Shown here: positions 1-6,751 of the stretch, one piece after another | Position numbering within the stretch: the stretch's first letter is position 1 | Layout of the letters: each line of letters starts with the position of its first letter | Source of the DNA: an uncultured Candidatus Peregrinibacteria bacterium | Lineage (GTDB): Bacteria > Patescibacteriota > Gracilibacteria > Peribacterales > Peribacteraceae | Reading direction: 5' to 3' | Assembly: GCA_913054215.1 (NCBI GenBank) | Contig: CAJXJE010000011.1 | Location: 1-11,156, forward strand | DNA length: 11,156 nt | Position numbers and translations under genes: made by a program | Notes under the pieces: model-generated | Databases searched by the model: none | What the model was told of the DNA's origin: nothing | The model's input: only the letters and a program-made list of their open reading frames with translations

Positions 1-164
1 TGCGCCGGCCGGTCACGTTGCAGAAGGTCAGTTAAAGGTGACGACGCGCTAAAAAAAACGTCAAGGACCCTACAGCCTCCGGAGAGAATTTTGGGATCTC
101 GCTTGTGTATGTTTGTGCGAGTGGCTTTAAGCCTTAGCATCTGTTTATCCTGTGGTGCTCTTAG

Positions 165-473
165 CCGAGAGCGGGCAGGCTCATCACCATAGACAGTGTC
201 ATGAAGGCGATGAGTGCGGTGTGGAGAGCCACAACCGGAATGGATGCCGGGGGTGTGAATTGCTTCACTGGTATTATTGTAGGGTCATTCATAGAGCTGC
301 GGCAGTTTACGGATGTCCTACGTGATGTCTAGTACTATTTGACTACTTTTGGTGTTCACACTGCAGTAGAAGAATGTAAAGATGCTTTAATCTAAGCCAT
401 TATCCTATTGGTGGCACCTCAGATTATTTCCCGTACTTTTTATGTTTGGCAGAGTGAAGGGGGGGATTTTTGA
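165..473 (+). pseudogene. Possible degenerate membrane-protein gene with in-frame stops
   Basis: One reading frame gives protein-like text across three stop codons. From ATG 201 it reads MKAMSAVWRATTGMD and continues through GGVNCFTGIIVGSFIELRQF to TAG 330-332. It resumes in the same frame as YYLTTFGVHTAVEECKDALI up to TAA 393-395, then AIILLVAPQIISRTFYVWQ up to TGA 471-473. Two stretches are hydrophobic enough to be membrane segments. The last stop falls inside an inverted repeat (467-493), as expected at a gene end. I do not recognise the family. The alternative is chance: the opposite strand is also open over part of the interval (about 284 to the left edge). The frame is seen directly; that it is a decayed gene is inference. 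Confidence 0.3.
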
Positions 474-493
474 ACAAATTTTGTGTTCAAAAA
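467..493. repeat. Perfect 10-bp inverted repeat, AT-rich hairpin
   Basis: The arms TTTTTGAACA (467-476) and TGTTCAAAAA (484-493) are perfectly complementary around a 7-nt loop. The structure overlaps the last stop of the putative decayed gene and lies about 60 nt before the next start. It could be a weak terminator or a protein-binding operator. It is not a classic terminator, because the stem is AT-rich and no T run follows it on the plus strand. Confidence 0.5.
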
Positions 494-554
494 CTAATGA
501 CAAATTAGCAGTAGTATTGCGTAATAATATCTGATAGATACTAGAGAGGTACGT

Positions 555-653
555 ATGCTCTCTGTATGTTCATTCTCTGCATCCTCTCCAGACGGACCAA
601 AAACGGAGAATCAATTGGGCATCATGTTTTCTAAATGGGAGGAAGAAAATTAG
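555..653 (+). CDS. 32-codon ORF ended by TAG, in frame with the surface protein gene: leader peptide or interrupted N-terminus
   Basis: ATG 555 is preceded by AGAGAGG at 543-549, a five-nucleotide spacing that makes a fair ribosome binding site. The ORF encodes 32 residues, hydrophilic in the middle (SPDGPKTENQ), ending ...MFSKWEEEN at TAG 651-653. The same frame continues after the TAG as SCILVAVLTSIIIAYYLQQF, a complete membrane anchor, and then into the long surface protein. Read through, the product would have an ordinary layout: short cytoplasmic tail, one membrane span, exported domains. It may be the true N-terminus of the next gene, cut by an amber codon through mutation, assembly error or readthrough. 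It could instead be a separate leader peptide. A second in-frame ATG is at 624. Confidence 0.4.
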   Translation: MLSVCSFSASSPDGPKTENQLGIMFSKWEEEN

Positions 654-671
654 TCGTGTATACTAGTCGCC

Positions 672-1607
672 GTGCTTACTTCGATCATCATTGCGTATTA
701 CTTGCAGCAGTTTAGTCAGCCTATTTCACTGCCGCATAGAACAGACCAAAGCCCACGGCATATTCAGTCTGTTCATCCACGAGGACGCCTCACGGTCGAG
801 GCGGATGCTGCAGGGTCTGTCAGTGTGCCTCCAGGTGCACAGCGCGTGGAAATGTTACGACTGATCCTTACTGCAGATTGCAGTGGGGATGTTAATATTA
901 ATACGATCTCTGTACAAAGGAGGGGGCTGGGGGCCAATAGTGATATTATGTCTGTATATGTAGTTCAGAGAGGGAGGCGCATTACCAGGGCACGTTCTAT
1001 TGCGCGGAAAGATGGGTCTGTTGATTTAAACGTACGCAGGTTTCGTATCCCTGCATGCCAAGTAGAGGAAGTCACCATTCTTGCAGATTTCTCTCCAGAT
1101 GCTTCACTTGCTGGTGAACATCGATTTGCTTTGCGTGCTATAGAAGCTGCAGGTTCCACTGTTCGTATCAATCAACGTATTGCCGCTCGAGCAACTGCCC
1201 GCAGAACATCCGGACGTGCAGTGGGGCAGATAGCTGTTGAGTATCTTAGGCTGACGAGACGCGTGCGGTTTGGTGCGCGTCAGATTGTGTCTCGGTTTAC
1301 TCTGCAGGCCGATAGTCGGGATAATCATCTTGTTCGGGCTATAACGTTCACCAATAATGGATCTGCATCCGAAGCAGATCTGCAAAACCTCTACATTGGC
1401 TTTCGCAATCGGCGCATTTCTACTCTGATACCACAGATGAGAGGAGATACTGTCCGAATAGAGTTCGATCCACCGTTCTTTTTAAAAAAGAATCACAAGC
1501 TTAAGTTTTCGCTTCGTGCAGACGTTCGCGCTAGTCGAAGCCATACAATTCAGTTCGTAGTGGAAGAACCAGCTGACGTCGAAGCTACTCCCGTCGTTGG
1601 GCGCTAG
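672..1607 (+). CDS. Predicted surface-anchored protein with two duplicated beta-sandwich-like domains
   Basis: The gene encodes 311 residues from GTG 672. I do not recognise a named family. After a hydrophobic start (residues 1-12) there are two related halves, about 38-158 and 184-300. They share a pattern: a strand ending L.AD, a turn, a strand, a D...YV/YI step, then RRI, a DGSV/GDTV turn, and a final long strand before an A-D-x-x-A-S turn. This suggests an internal duplication of an all-beta extracellular domain. Cys70 and Cys129 occur only in the first half and could form a disulfide. The GTG start is doubtful because it cuts the membrane anchor: in-frame codons 654-671 supply the rest of it, but a TAG precedes them. 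The protein is rich in Arg. It lies 43 nt upstream of the lipoprotein gene and probably shares its transcript. Secretion is inferred from the anchor. Confidence 0.7.
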   Translation: MLTSIIIAYYLQQFSQPISLPHRTDQSPRHIQSVHPRGRLTVEADAAGSVSVPPGAQRVEMLRLILTADCSGDVNINTISVQRRGLGANSDIMSVYVVQRGRRITRARSIARKDGSVDLNVRRFRIPACQVEEVTILADFSPDASLAGEHRFALRAIEAAGSTVRINQRIAARATARRTSGRAVGQIAVEYLRLTRRVRFGARQIVSRFTLQADSRDNHLVRAITFTNNGSASEADLQNLYIGFRNRRISTLIPQMRGDTVRIEFDPPFFLKKNHKLKFSLRADVRASRSHTIQFVVEEPADVEATPVVGR

Positions 1608-1650
1608 GAAAGATGCACGTTTTCTGGCAAACTTTATACAATCCTTCCTT

Positions 1651-2628
1651 ATGAAACTTCATCACTTACCATTAGTACTTTGTTTTGCTCTCGTAGCATG
1701 CAGCAAGCAAGTATCCGTAGAGCCACAGATAACACCACAAGAGGTGTTACACCGTGCTACGCTTGCAGTACAGACACTAGAGTCTGCACAGTATGTATTG
1801 CAGGGTGATTTTGATATGAAAACGGACAGGCTCTCTACCCTTGGTACTGTCCGTATGGATGGCATGCTCGCGGATGGTGGTGAGCAGTTGCAGTTTCAGT
1901 TAGACATTACCGCAGAAGTTGCAAGCAGTCAGGGTGATTCTTCTATTTCGGGGCTTCTGGAAGTGGTCGTTATCTCGGAAGATGAAGTGTATATGAATGT
2001 CCATTCCCTCAATTCTCAGCCAAGCAGTGCTTTCTTCCGACCAGAAATGATATCAGCTCTAGCTGGGAAGTGGTGGCTTCTTTCTGAGAATGACAACCCT
2101 CCCTTGGTAAAGACAGTTACGCCAGATCCAAGACTGCTGCAAGCACAGGCACAGGTAGTCACGGTTACGCGTGACAGAGGCATAACGCAGCTAAGTGGAA
2201 GAGATGTACACCATTTCGATGTTACCCTCGATAAGCAGAAGCTTACAAAGTATCTAGCAGCATTGGCGCAGGAGAAGGGGCAGGAGTTTGATGCGAGCAA
2301 GACGATGCAGACAGTTGATGATATACAGGCGAGCGGCCAGCTCTGGATAGATGCTGAGACGTATTACGTACAAAAAATTAATTGGGTAGTGCAGTCTATG
2401 CCGCTTGAAAATAATGGCACAGCCTCTATTGCATTTACCATCACGTTCCGTAACCAAAACAGCGCCCCAACTATACTGCCTCCACAAGGAGCCAAGTTGT
2501 TTTCTCCTGCAGTGTTCTTTACCTTGCCATCAAAGGCTCTCTTTCCAGAGGAAATCCGAGATCAGCTTCCTTCCACTCTTGATGACGAGGAACTACTAAG
2601 AATTTTACAACAATTGAATTCCCAATAA
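1651..2628 (+). CDS. Predicted lipoprotein, possible LolA/LppX-like fold
   Basis: The start at ATG 1651 is preferred over an in-frame TTG at 1597, because it puts a typical lipoprotein signal at the very N-terminus: MKLHHLPLVLCFALVAC, with lipobox L14-V15-A16-C17. The product is 325 residues. The mature part has alternating beta strands and an amphipathic KQKLTKYLAALAQEKG helix, followed by a DDIQASGQLWIDAETYYVQK segment. That layout resembles LolA/LppX-type half-barrel lipoproteins that hold lipid, but the match is by pattern only. It should be exported, lipidated by Lgt (encoded at 8186-8959) and membrane-anchored on the outside. No Shine-Dalgarno sequence is visible. A TACAAT at 1637-1642 ends eight nucleotides before the ATG and could drive a near-leaderless transcript, but its -35 is poor. 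The PKD gene follows after four nucleotides. Confidence 0.75.
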   Translation: MKLHHLPLVLCFALVACSKQVSVEPQITPQEVLHRATLAVQTLESAQYVLQGDFDMKTDRLSTLGTVRMDGMLADGGEQLQFQLDITAEVASSQGDSSISGLLEVVVISEDEVYMNVHSLNSQPSSAFFRPEMISALAGKWWLLSENDNPPLVKTVTPDPRLLQAQAQVVTVTRDRGITQLSGRDVHHFDVTLDKQKLTKYLAALAQEKGQEFDASKTMQTVDDIQASGQLWIDAETYYVQKINWVVQSMPLENNGTASIAFTITFRNQNSAPTILPPQGAKLFSPAVFFTLPSKALFPEEIRDQLPSTLDDEELLRILQQLNSQ

Positions 2629-2632
2629 TTCT

Positions 2633-4684
2633 GTGGACCCAGAACCTACTACAAATGTCGACGGCATCACCCCAACTCCAGATGAAGGGGGAAAAAAAGG
2701 TGATGCTCTGTCAAAAGAGAAAAAATCCGGCGCAATATCGAGTGCTCGGTTTGCCCTCGTGATACTGGTTGGTGTTCCGTATGCTCTGTACTTTGGATGG
2801 TCACTTTTCTTACTAACAGTACTACCAGATGGGTCGGGTAAGTGGGACTATTTGATTACTTACGAAAAATTAATTGCGATGACGTTTGGTATGGTGCTGG
2901 TGCTAGCGGGACTCTTTGCAGTTCTGCGCATCGGAAAAGCATCAAAAGCTACTGATAGAGTGCGCTATGGCGGATTTGCTCGCATAGCACTATTCATCTT
3001 GCCGGGAATCGTTCTGAGTGGATTCGTACCGTACTATATAGCCCAAGAACCAGGACTGCCGTTGAATATTGCTGCTCCATCATTAGATGTGGAGTTTGTC
3101 GCACCGTTGTCTATTTCCTACAGCGCGGAGGAGGCAGCTGCAATTTTAAAACGCAGGGGCTTAAGTGTCAGAACGTATAAGTGGGATTTAAGTGGTGATG
3201 GAAATTTTGATGATGAGACCGTCACGCCACAGTCCACTGCCTACTACGATCGGCAAGGTGGGTACAATGTAAGCGTCCAACTTGATTTGAGTGATGGTTC
3301 AACACGTACCATAAAAAGACGCGTTGTTATTCCAAAAGCGGTCTTTTCGTACAAACCATTTATTCCTGTTGTCGATGAGCCAATAGTCTTTAGTGTTGCA
3401 CACCTCGTTCCAGATCAGAGAAATTATCAAGTACGTGAAGTACAGTGGGATTTTAATGAGGATGGCATTCCTGATGAGTCCTCAACATCCCTAGAGACGA
3501 CACATACCTTCCTACGAACAGGCCCCCAGCGCGTAACAGTGACGATGTTTAATACGAATCAGACACAACAGCAGTATTACCGTGTATTAAATATCCAAAA
3601 CCCTCTTCCAAACCCATTTCCTATTACCATCGAGACGATCCCGACATTCCTCGAAAGCCCGCCACCATTCCAAGTAGTATTTAGACTCGTGACAGATGAG
3701 ACACTACAAGATGTAAAGTGGGATTTCGATGATGGTTCTCCAGAAGAAACGGGTGATCGTGTTGGACACACGTTCCGTCGTCGTAAGGTGTATCAAGTAA
3801 AGGCCAAAGCACGTAATAAAAATGGGGAAATTTCTAAAGTGGTGAAGCTCATAAAGATTGTAGAGAAGCTTTCTATTCCTGATCTTACGTTTGAAGGATC
3901 GCACTCTGTGAATGGTAGTTCCATTGTCACAGAAGCACCGGTAGCAATTACCCTCACCCCGAGGACCATCATGCCTCTTGTTGATTTTTGGTGGGAAGCT
4001 CCCAAGGCTTCACAAGTCACGTCTACCGATATGACGCTCAAAGCTATTTTCCGAGATGAAGGAATATACAATCTTGTCTTAATTGCTAAAGATGCGGAAG
4101 GCAGAGTGTTACGTATGCCCATAAAACTTCAAGTAAAACCCAAAACACAATTCGTTACCTTTGCCATGAAACCCGCGCAAGGGATCGCACCTCTCACTGT
4201 ACAGTTCGATGCATCAGAAAGCTTTATTCCTGGTGAAACAATTAATGGATTTATCTGGACATTTGGACTCAAAAAAGGCACGCAAACATTTGGTGATGGG
4301 CATGCTTCGCATACGTTTGATACACCGGGCGAGTATCGAGTATCACTAACGGTTCGTACAGAATCTGGACGTTCAGAAAAAGCCTCAAAGACAGTGGTGG
4401 TGCGGGCGCCGTTCCTCGAAGCGTGTTTCACGAAGAGTCGTTCTGGTGGTATTAAAGCTCCAGTAGGTATCCGATTCTTCTGGGATTGCTCTACAGGTAG
4501 GCCAACGAAAGTATTGTGGAATTTTGGTGATGGTGCGGAGTCGGAGTCCGATTCGCGTGACGTACCTCAAAACAGATTTACCGATCACGTTTTTGAGAAA
4601 CCTGGTGTATACTCCGTCCAACTTACTATCGAAAACTCTAGCGGATCTAAAAGCACTTCTACTCAAGTAATTACCGTCGATTAA
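2633..4684 (+). CDS. Membrane-anchored protein with six PKD-like repeats
   Basis: The gene encodes 683 residues from GTG 2633, four nucleotides after the lipoprotein stop, so the two are probably co-translated. A charged, proline-containing N-terminal tail (1-37) leads into three predicted membrane spans at about 38-63, 79-100 and 114-137. The rest is a chain of six PKD-like Ig-fold repeats, roughly 150-234, 240-322, 330-410, 415-502, 505-591 and 594-683. The hallmark W.F.DG core is seen as YKWDLSGDG, VQWDFNEDG, VKWDFDDGS, DFWWEAPKA, FIWTFGLKK and VLWNFGDGA. Each is followed by a HTF or similar element and a G.Y.V.L strand. Repeats 1 and 2 carry DxxxDGxxD loops (185-195, 273-283) that could bind calcium. 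Repeat 4 is the most degenerate. PKD domains usually mediate adhesion or protein-protein contact at the surface. No LPXTG-like sorting signal ends the protein. The role is inferred. Confidence 0.85.
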   Translation: MDPEPTTNVDGITPTPDEGGKKGDALSKEKKSGAISSARFALVILVGVPYALYFGWSLFLLTVLPDGSGKWDYLITYEKLIAMTFGMVLVLAGLFAVLRIGKASKATDRVRYGGFARIALFILPGIVLSGFVPYYIAQEPGLPLNIAAPSLDVEFVAPLSISYSAEEAAAILKRRGLSVRTYKWDLSGDGNFDDETVTPQSTAYYDRQGGYNVSVQLDLSDGSTRTIKRRVVIPKAVFSYKPFIPVVDEPIVFSVAHLVPDQRNYQVREVQWDFNEDGIPDESSTSLETTHTFLRTGPQRVTVTMFNTNQTQQQYYRVLNIQNPLPNPFPITIETIPTFLESPPPFQVVFRLVTDETLQDVKWDFDDGSPEETGDRVGHTFRRRKVYQVKAKARNKNGEISKVVKLIKIVEKLSIPDLTFEGSHSVNGSSIVTEAPVAITLTPRTIMPLVDFWWEAPKASQVTSTDMTLKAIFRDEGIYNLVLIAKDAEGRVLRMPIKLQVKPKTQFVTFAMKPAQGIAPLTVQFDASESFIPGETINGFIWTFGLKKGTQTFGDGHASHTFDTPGEYRVSLTVRTESGRSEKASKTVVVRAPFLEACFTKSRSGGIKAPVGIRFFWDCSTGRPTKVLWNFGDGAESESDSRDVPQNRFTDHVFEKPGVYSVQLTIENSSGSKSTSTQVITVD

Positions 4685-4685
4685 T

Positions 4686-4778
4686 ATGAAACAAAAGAAA
4701 CTCGCTCGTGCACTCGCTATAGTTGCCGTACTCGGACTGGCACTCAGCGCTCTGCTCCCTGCGTTAATCGGTCTTTAG
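4686..4778 (+). CDS. 30-residue single-span membrane microprotein
   Basis: The ATG lies one nucleotide after the PKD gene stop (TAATATG), which points to translational coupling. The product begins MKQKKLARALAIVAVLGLA and ends in LIGL: a short basic tail followed by one hydrophobic span reaching almost to the C-terminus. This is the usual shape of tiny inner-membrane proteins. Firmicute Prli42 and DUF4044 proteins look similar, but homology cannot be claimed at this length. Its TAG at 4776-4778 overlaps the tsaD stop codon on the opposite strand (4775-4777). It may be a subunit or stabiliser linked to the PKD protein. Codon use and context support a real gene. Confidence 0.6.
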   Translation: MKQKKLARALAIVAVLGLALSALLPALIGL

Positions 4779-5794
4779 GATATAAACGCATCGAGTGGCA
4801 GTGTTGCTGATGTTTCAAATACACCAGCAGCTTTTTGGCCGTGCTCTTGGTGTAAAAAGTACCCAGCAGCTGCAATCATTGCGGCATTATCCGTGCAAAA
4901 CTTTATGGCACCAGGTGTCCGTACGGTGATATCTGGTACGGCATGCCGTGTCAGTTCACGCAGTCGTGTGTTTGCGGATACTCCTCCAACAAGGTGTACT
5001 TCCTGTACATCAGGGTACTGCGCACATGCTTGCTTAATCCTGTCTACGAGTTGTCCACATATGGCAAACTGGAAACTAGCAGCAAGATCACTGCGGCTCG
5101 ATTCCCAAGACGAACCAAGATCACGTATTGTATATTTCAACGCAGTCTTTAGCCCAGAGAAACTGTAGTCCAGTGTGTCTTCACCCGCCAGTGCAATAGG
5201 AAGATCAAACGCATGCTCATTTCCAGACTCAGCAGCTTTAGCGATCGATGGCCCACCAGGGTAGGGGAGACCGAGCATAGAAGCACCCTTATCAAATGCT
5301 TCACCAGCTGCATCATCTCGCGTACGGCCTAGTAGAGTACCTTTGGTATGAGACGTTCGATACCATAAGTCGGTGTGACCACCAGAAGCACTCAATGTAA
5401 TACAGGGCAACGTTGGTACAGTTTCAGATTCCAACCAGATACTACTCAGATGTCCGAATGTATGATGCACACCGATCAGCGGTTTTTTCCAAAGTGCGGC
5501 AAGTGTACGAGCACACATAGTTCCCACCAGTAGAGACCCAAGAAGTCCAGGACCTCTGGTCACGGCAATCATATCAATATCGTCCGGAGTTATATTCGCA
5601 CTCTTGAGAGAGGCATGTAAAACAGGAAGGATGCACTCAACTTGTCTCCTCGCAGCGTCTTCTGGAACGACTCCACCAGAATCGGAGAAGATCTCCTTCG
5701 TGCTTGCGATGGTACTACTAAGAATAGACGTACCATTTTTAACAGTAGCTACTGCTGTTTCATCGCACGAACTTTCAATACCAAGAATTATCAT
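4775..5794 (-). CDS. tsaD: TsaD, tRNA N6-threonylcarbamoyladenosine transferase subunit
   Basis: TsaD (Kae1/YgjD family, ASKHA fold) transfers the threonylcarbamoyl group to A37 of ANN-decoding tRNAs, acting in the cytoplasm with TsaB and TsaE. ATG 5794 gives 339 residues, the usual length, and begins MIILGIESSCDETAVA as the family does; a TTG five codons upstream is less likely. Visible motifs are the metal-binding HTFGH (His111, His115), SGGHTDLWY (137-145), DDAAGEAFDKGASMLGLPYP (160-179), DYSFSGLKTA, LVGGVSANTRLRE, and CTDNAAMIAA (300-309) with the metal Asp302. The early GVVPEDAARRQ segment has Gln where many relatives have His. No Shine-Dalgarno sequence precedes the ATG. A TACTAT on the minus strand ends six nucleotides before it, so a leaderless transcript is possible though the -35 is weak. 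It converges on the microprotein gene and diverges from the sortase gene. Confidence 0.95.
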   Translation of the reverse strand: MIILGIESSCDETAVATVKNGTSILSSTIASTKEIFSDSGGVVPEDAARRQVECILPVLHASLKSANITPDDIDMIAVTRGPGLLGSLLVGTMCARTLAALWKKPLIGVHHTFGHLSSIWLESETVPTLPCITLSASGGHTDLWYRTSHTKGTLLGRTRDDAAGEAFDKGASMLGLPYPGGPSIAKAAESGNEHAFDLPIALAGEDTLDYSFSGLKTALKYTIRDLGSSWESSRSDLAASFQFAICGQLVDRIKQACAQYPDVQEVHLVGGVSANTRLRELTRHAVPDITVRTPGAIKFCTDNAAMIAAAGYFLHQEHGQKAAGVFETSATLPLDAFIS

Positions 5795-5860
5795 GGGGCA
5801 ATAGTACAAGAATTAAGAGGAATGACCACATTCAAACGTTAATTAGCCTGAATCTAGTAA

Positions 5861-5889
5861 TTGCCAAATGTAGTAAAATATAGTATAAT
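5861..5889 (+). promoter_or_regulatory. Sigma-70-type promoter for the sortase gene cluster
   Basis: TTGCCA (5861-5866) and a perfect TATAAT (5884-5889) are separated by exactly 17 nt. Transcription should begin about seven nucleotides after the -10 box, at or next to GTG 5897, giving a leaderless mRNA, or a 20-nt leader if ATG 5918 is used. This is the best promoter in the window. It faces away from tsaD and should drive the sortase, the GT-C-like gene and lgt. Confidence 0.7.
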
Positions 5890-5896
5890 AAACTTA

Positions 5897-6721
5897 GTGA
5901 ACAAATACCAATTTCGTATGGTCTATGCGGCCTTATTGGCTATAGTCTCGTCACTTGTTCTGTGGACAAGTGCTATAGATAATGTGCCGCTGCCACAAGT
6001 ACCTCAAAAGATTGTCACTCAGTTTGATGAATTCTTGCAGCGCATATTCAAGCCTTCTCAGGAAGTGCAGACCATAAGCGTTAAAGAAATAATGATAGAA
6101 GACCTAGGGGCACACTTCGCAAGCAGTGTCGAAGAGTCTCATATTCGTGCATCAGTATTGCAGGAGCTCGAGAGTATTGTCGATAAAGAGCAGGAGACGG
6201 TTCAAGATCAGCCAGTAGTACACGGTGTTGCTACGGAACTTGAGCAGTGGGGCATAGCAAGAGCATGGAGTATTACTATTCCTAGTCTGGGTATTAGAGC
6301 ACCAGTTCTTTTGCCATCTATGAAAAACTGGAGTTTGAGAGCATGGGACATGCTCGAGGAGCAGATGCAAGTTGGATTAAATCATGGAGCAGTTGCCTAC
6401 CCGAACTCCTCAGGACCTGGAAGAAAAGGAAATTTGATTATTGCAGGGCACAGTAGCCCTCCAACAGAGAGTGCACGCAAAAGTGAGTTTGGTAGCCTCT
6501 TTTCCTTATTGCCAGATATCAAAATAGGAGAGGTGATTTCTATAACTACTGCGGGGAGTCCCATTACCTATCGAGTATTCGAAAAAACCATTGTGTCCCC
6601 ACAAATGACATCGATTCTCGAACAGCAATCAGAAGAAAGTATACTCAAGGTTATTACGTGCTTTCCCGTAGGCAGCACACGTGATCGGCTGGTTGTGCTA
6701 GCAAAGAAAATAGATGAGTAG
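5897..6721 (+). CDS. Sortase-family transpeptidase, membrane-anchored
   Basis: Sortases are cysteine transpeptidases on the outer face of the membrane that cut a sorting signal in a surface protein and join it to cell wall or to another subunit. GTG 5897 gives 274 residues; ATG 5918 would give 267. An in-frame TTG at 5861 is rejected because it is the -35 box. The N-terminal span is YAALLAIVSSLVLWTSA. A long linker follows, and the catalytic domain starts near WSITIPSLGIRAPVL. The catalytic set is visible: His185 in NLIIAGHSS, Cys255 in LKVITCFP, and an Arg in STRDRLVV (Arg262 or Arg264). The LNHGAVAYPNSSGPG segment is also typical. The class is uncertain. The gene ends in TAG 6719-6721, and the same frame runs on without a stop into the next gene. 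No substrate with an LPXTG-like tail is seen nearby. Confidence 0.88.
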   Translation: MNKYQFRMVYAALLAIVSSLVLWTSAIDNVPLPQVPQKIVTQFDEFLQRIFKPSQEVQTISVKEIMIEDLGAHFASSVEESHIRASVLQELESIVDKEQETVQDQPVVHGVATELEQWGIARAWSITIPSLGIRAPVLLPSMKNWSLRAWDMLEEQMQVGLNHGAVAYPNSSGPGRKGNLIIAGHSSPPTESARKSEFGSLFSLLPDIKIGEVISITTAGSPITYRVFEKTIVSPQMTSILEQQSEESILKVITCFPVGSTRDRLVVLAKKIDE

Positions 6722-6751
6722 AGGGGTGGTAGATGGTATGCTGGGGGCATC

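Larger units (their letters stand above)
1..554. other. Left-edge region without a convincing intact gene
   Basis: No intact gene of convincing quality is visible here. Frame 2 is open from the left edge to a TAA at 50-52 and ends in residues ...VAEGQLKVTTR, which could be the tail of an upstream gene, but 16 codons are too few to be sure. Frame 3 holds protein-like text broken by stops between 165 and 473, listed separately as a possible pseudogene. An A/T-rich perfect inverted repeat lies at 467-493, directly at the end of that text. I saw no tRNA or recognisable riboswitch. Promoter-like strings upstream of 555 (for example TAATAT at 525-530) lack a good -35 partner. Confidence 0.5.

Noticed and set aside
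1..140. Open minus-strand frame from ATG at 140 leftwards off the edge, with AGGA seven nucleotides before the ATG
   Set aside because: Only 46 codons are visible, the translation (Arg, Ser and Cys rich) resembles no family I know, and a competing plus-strand reading exists. It cannot be supported from this window alone.
517..544. TTGCGT / TACTAG as a promoter for the ORF at 555
   Set aside because: The implied transcription start near 551 would leave out the ribosome binding site at 543-549, and the -10 match is poor.
1597..1650. TTG 1597 as the lipoprotein start
   Set aside because: It would bury the lipoprotein signal peptide behind 18 residues and overlap the previous gene; ATG 1651 gives a standard signal.
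5861..5896. TTG 5861 as the sortase start
   Set aside because: It lies in the -35 box of a near-consensus promoter and would be upstream of the transcription start.
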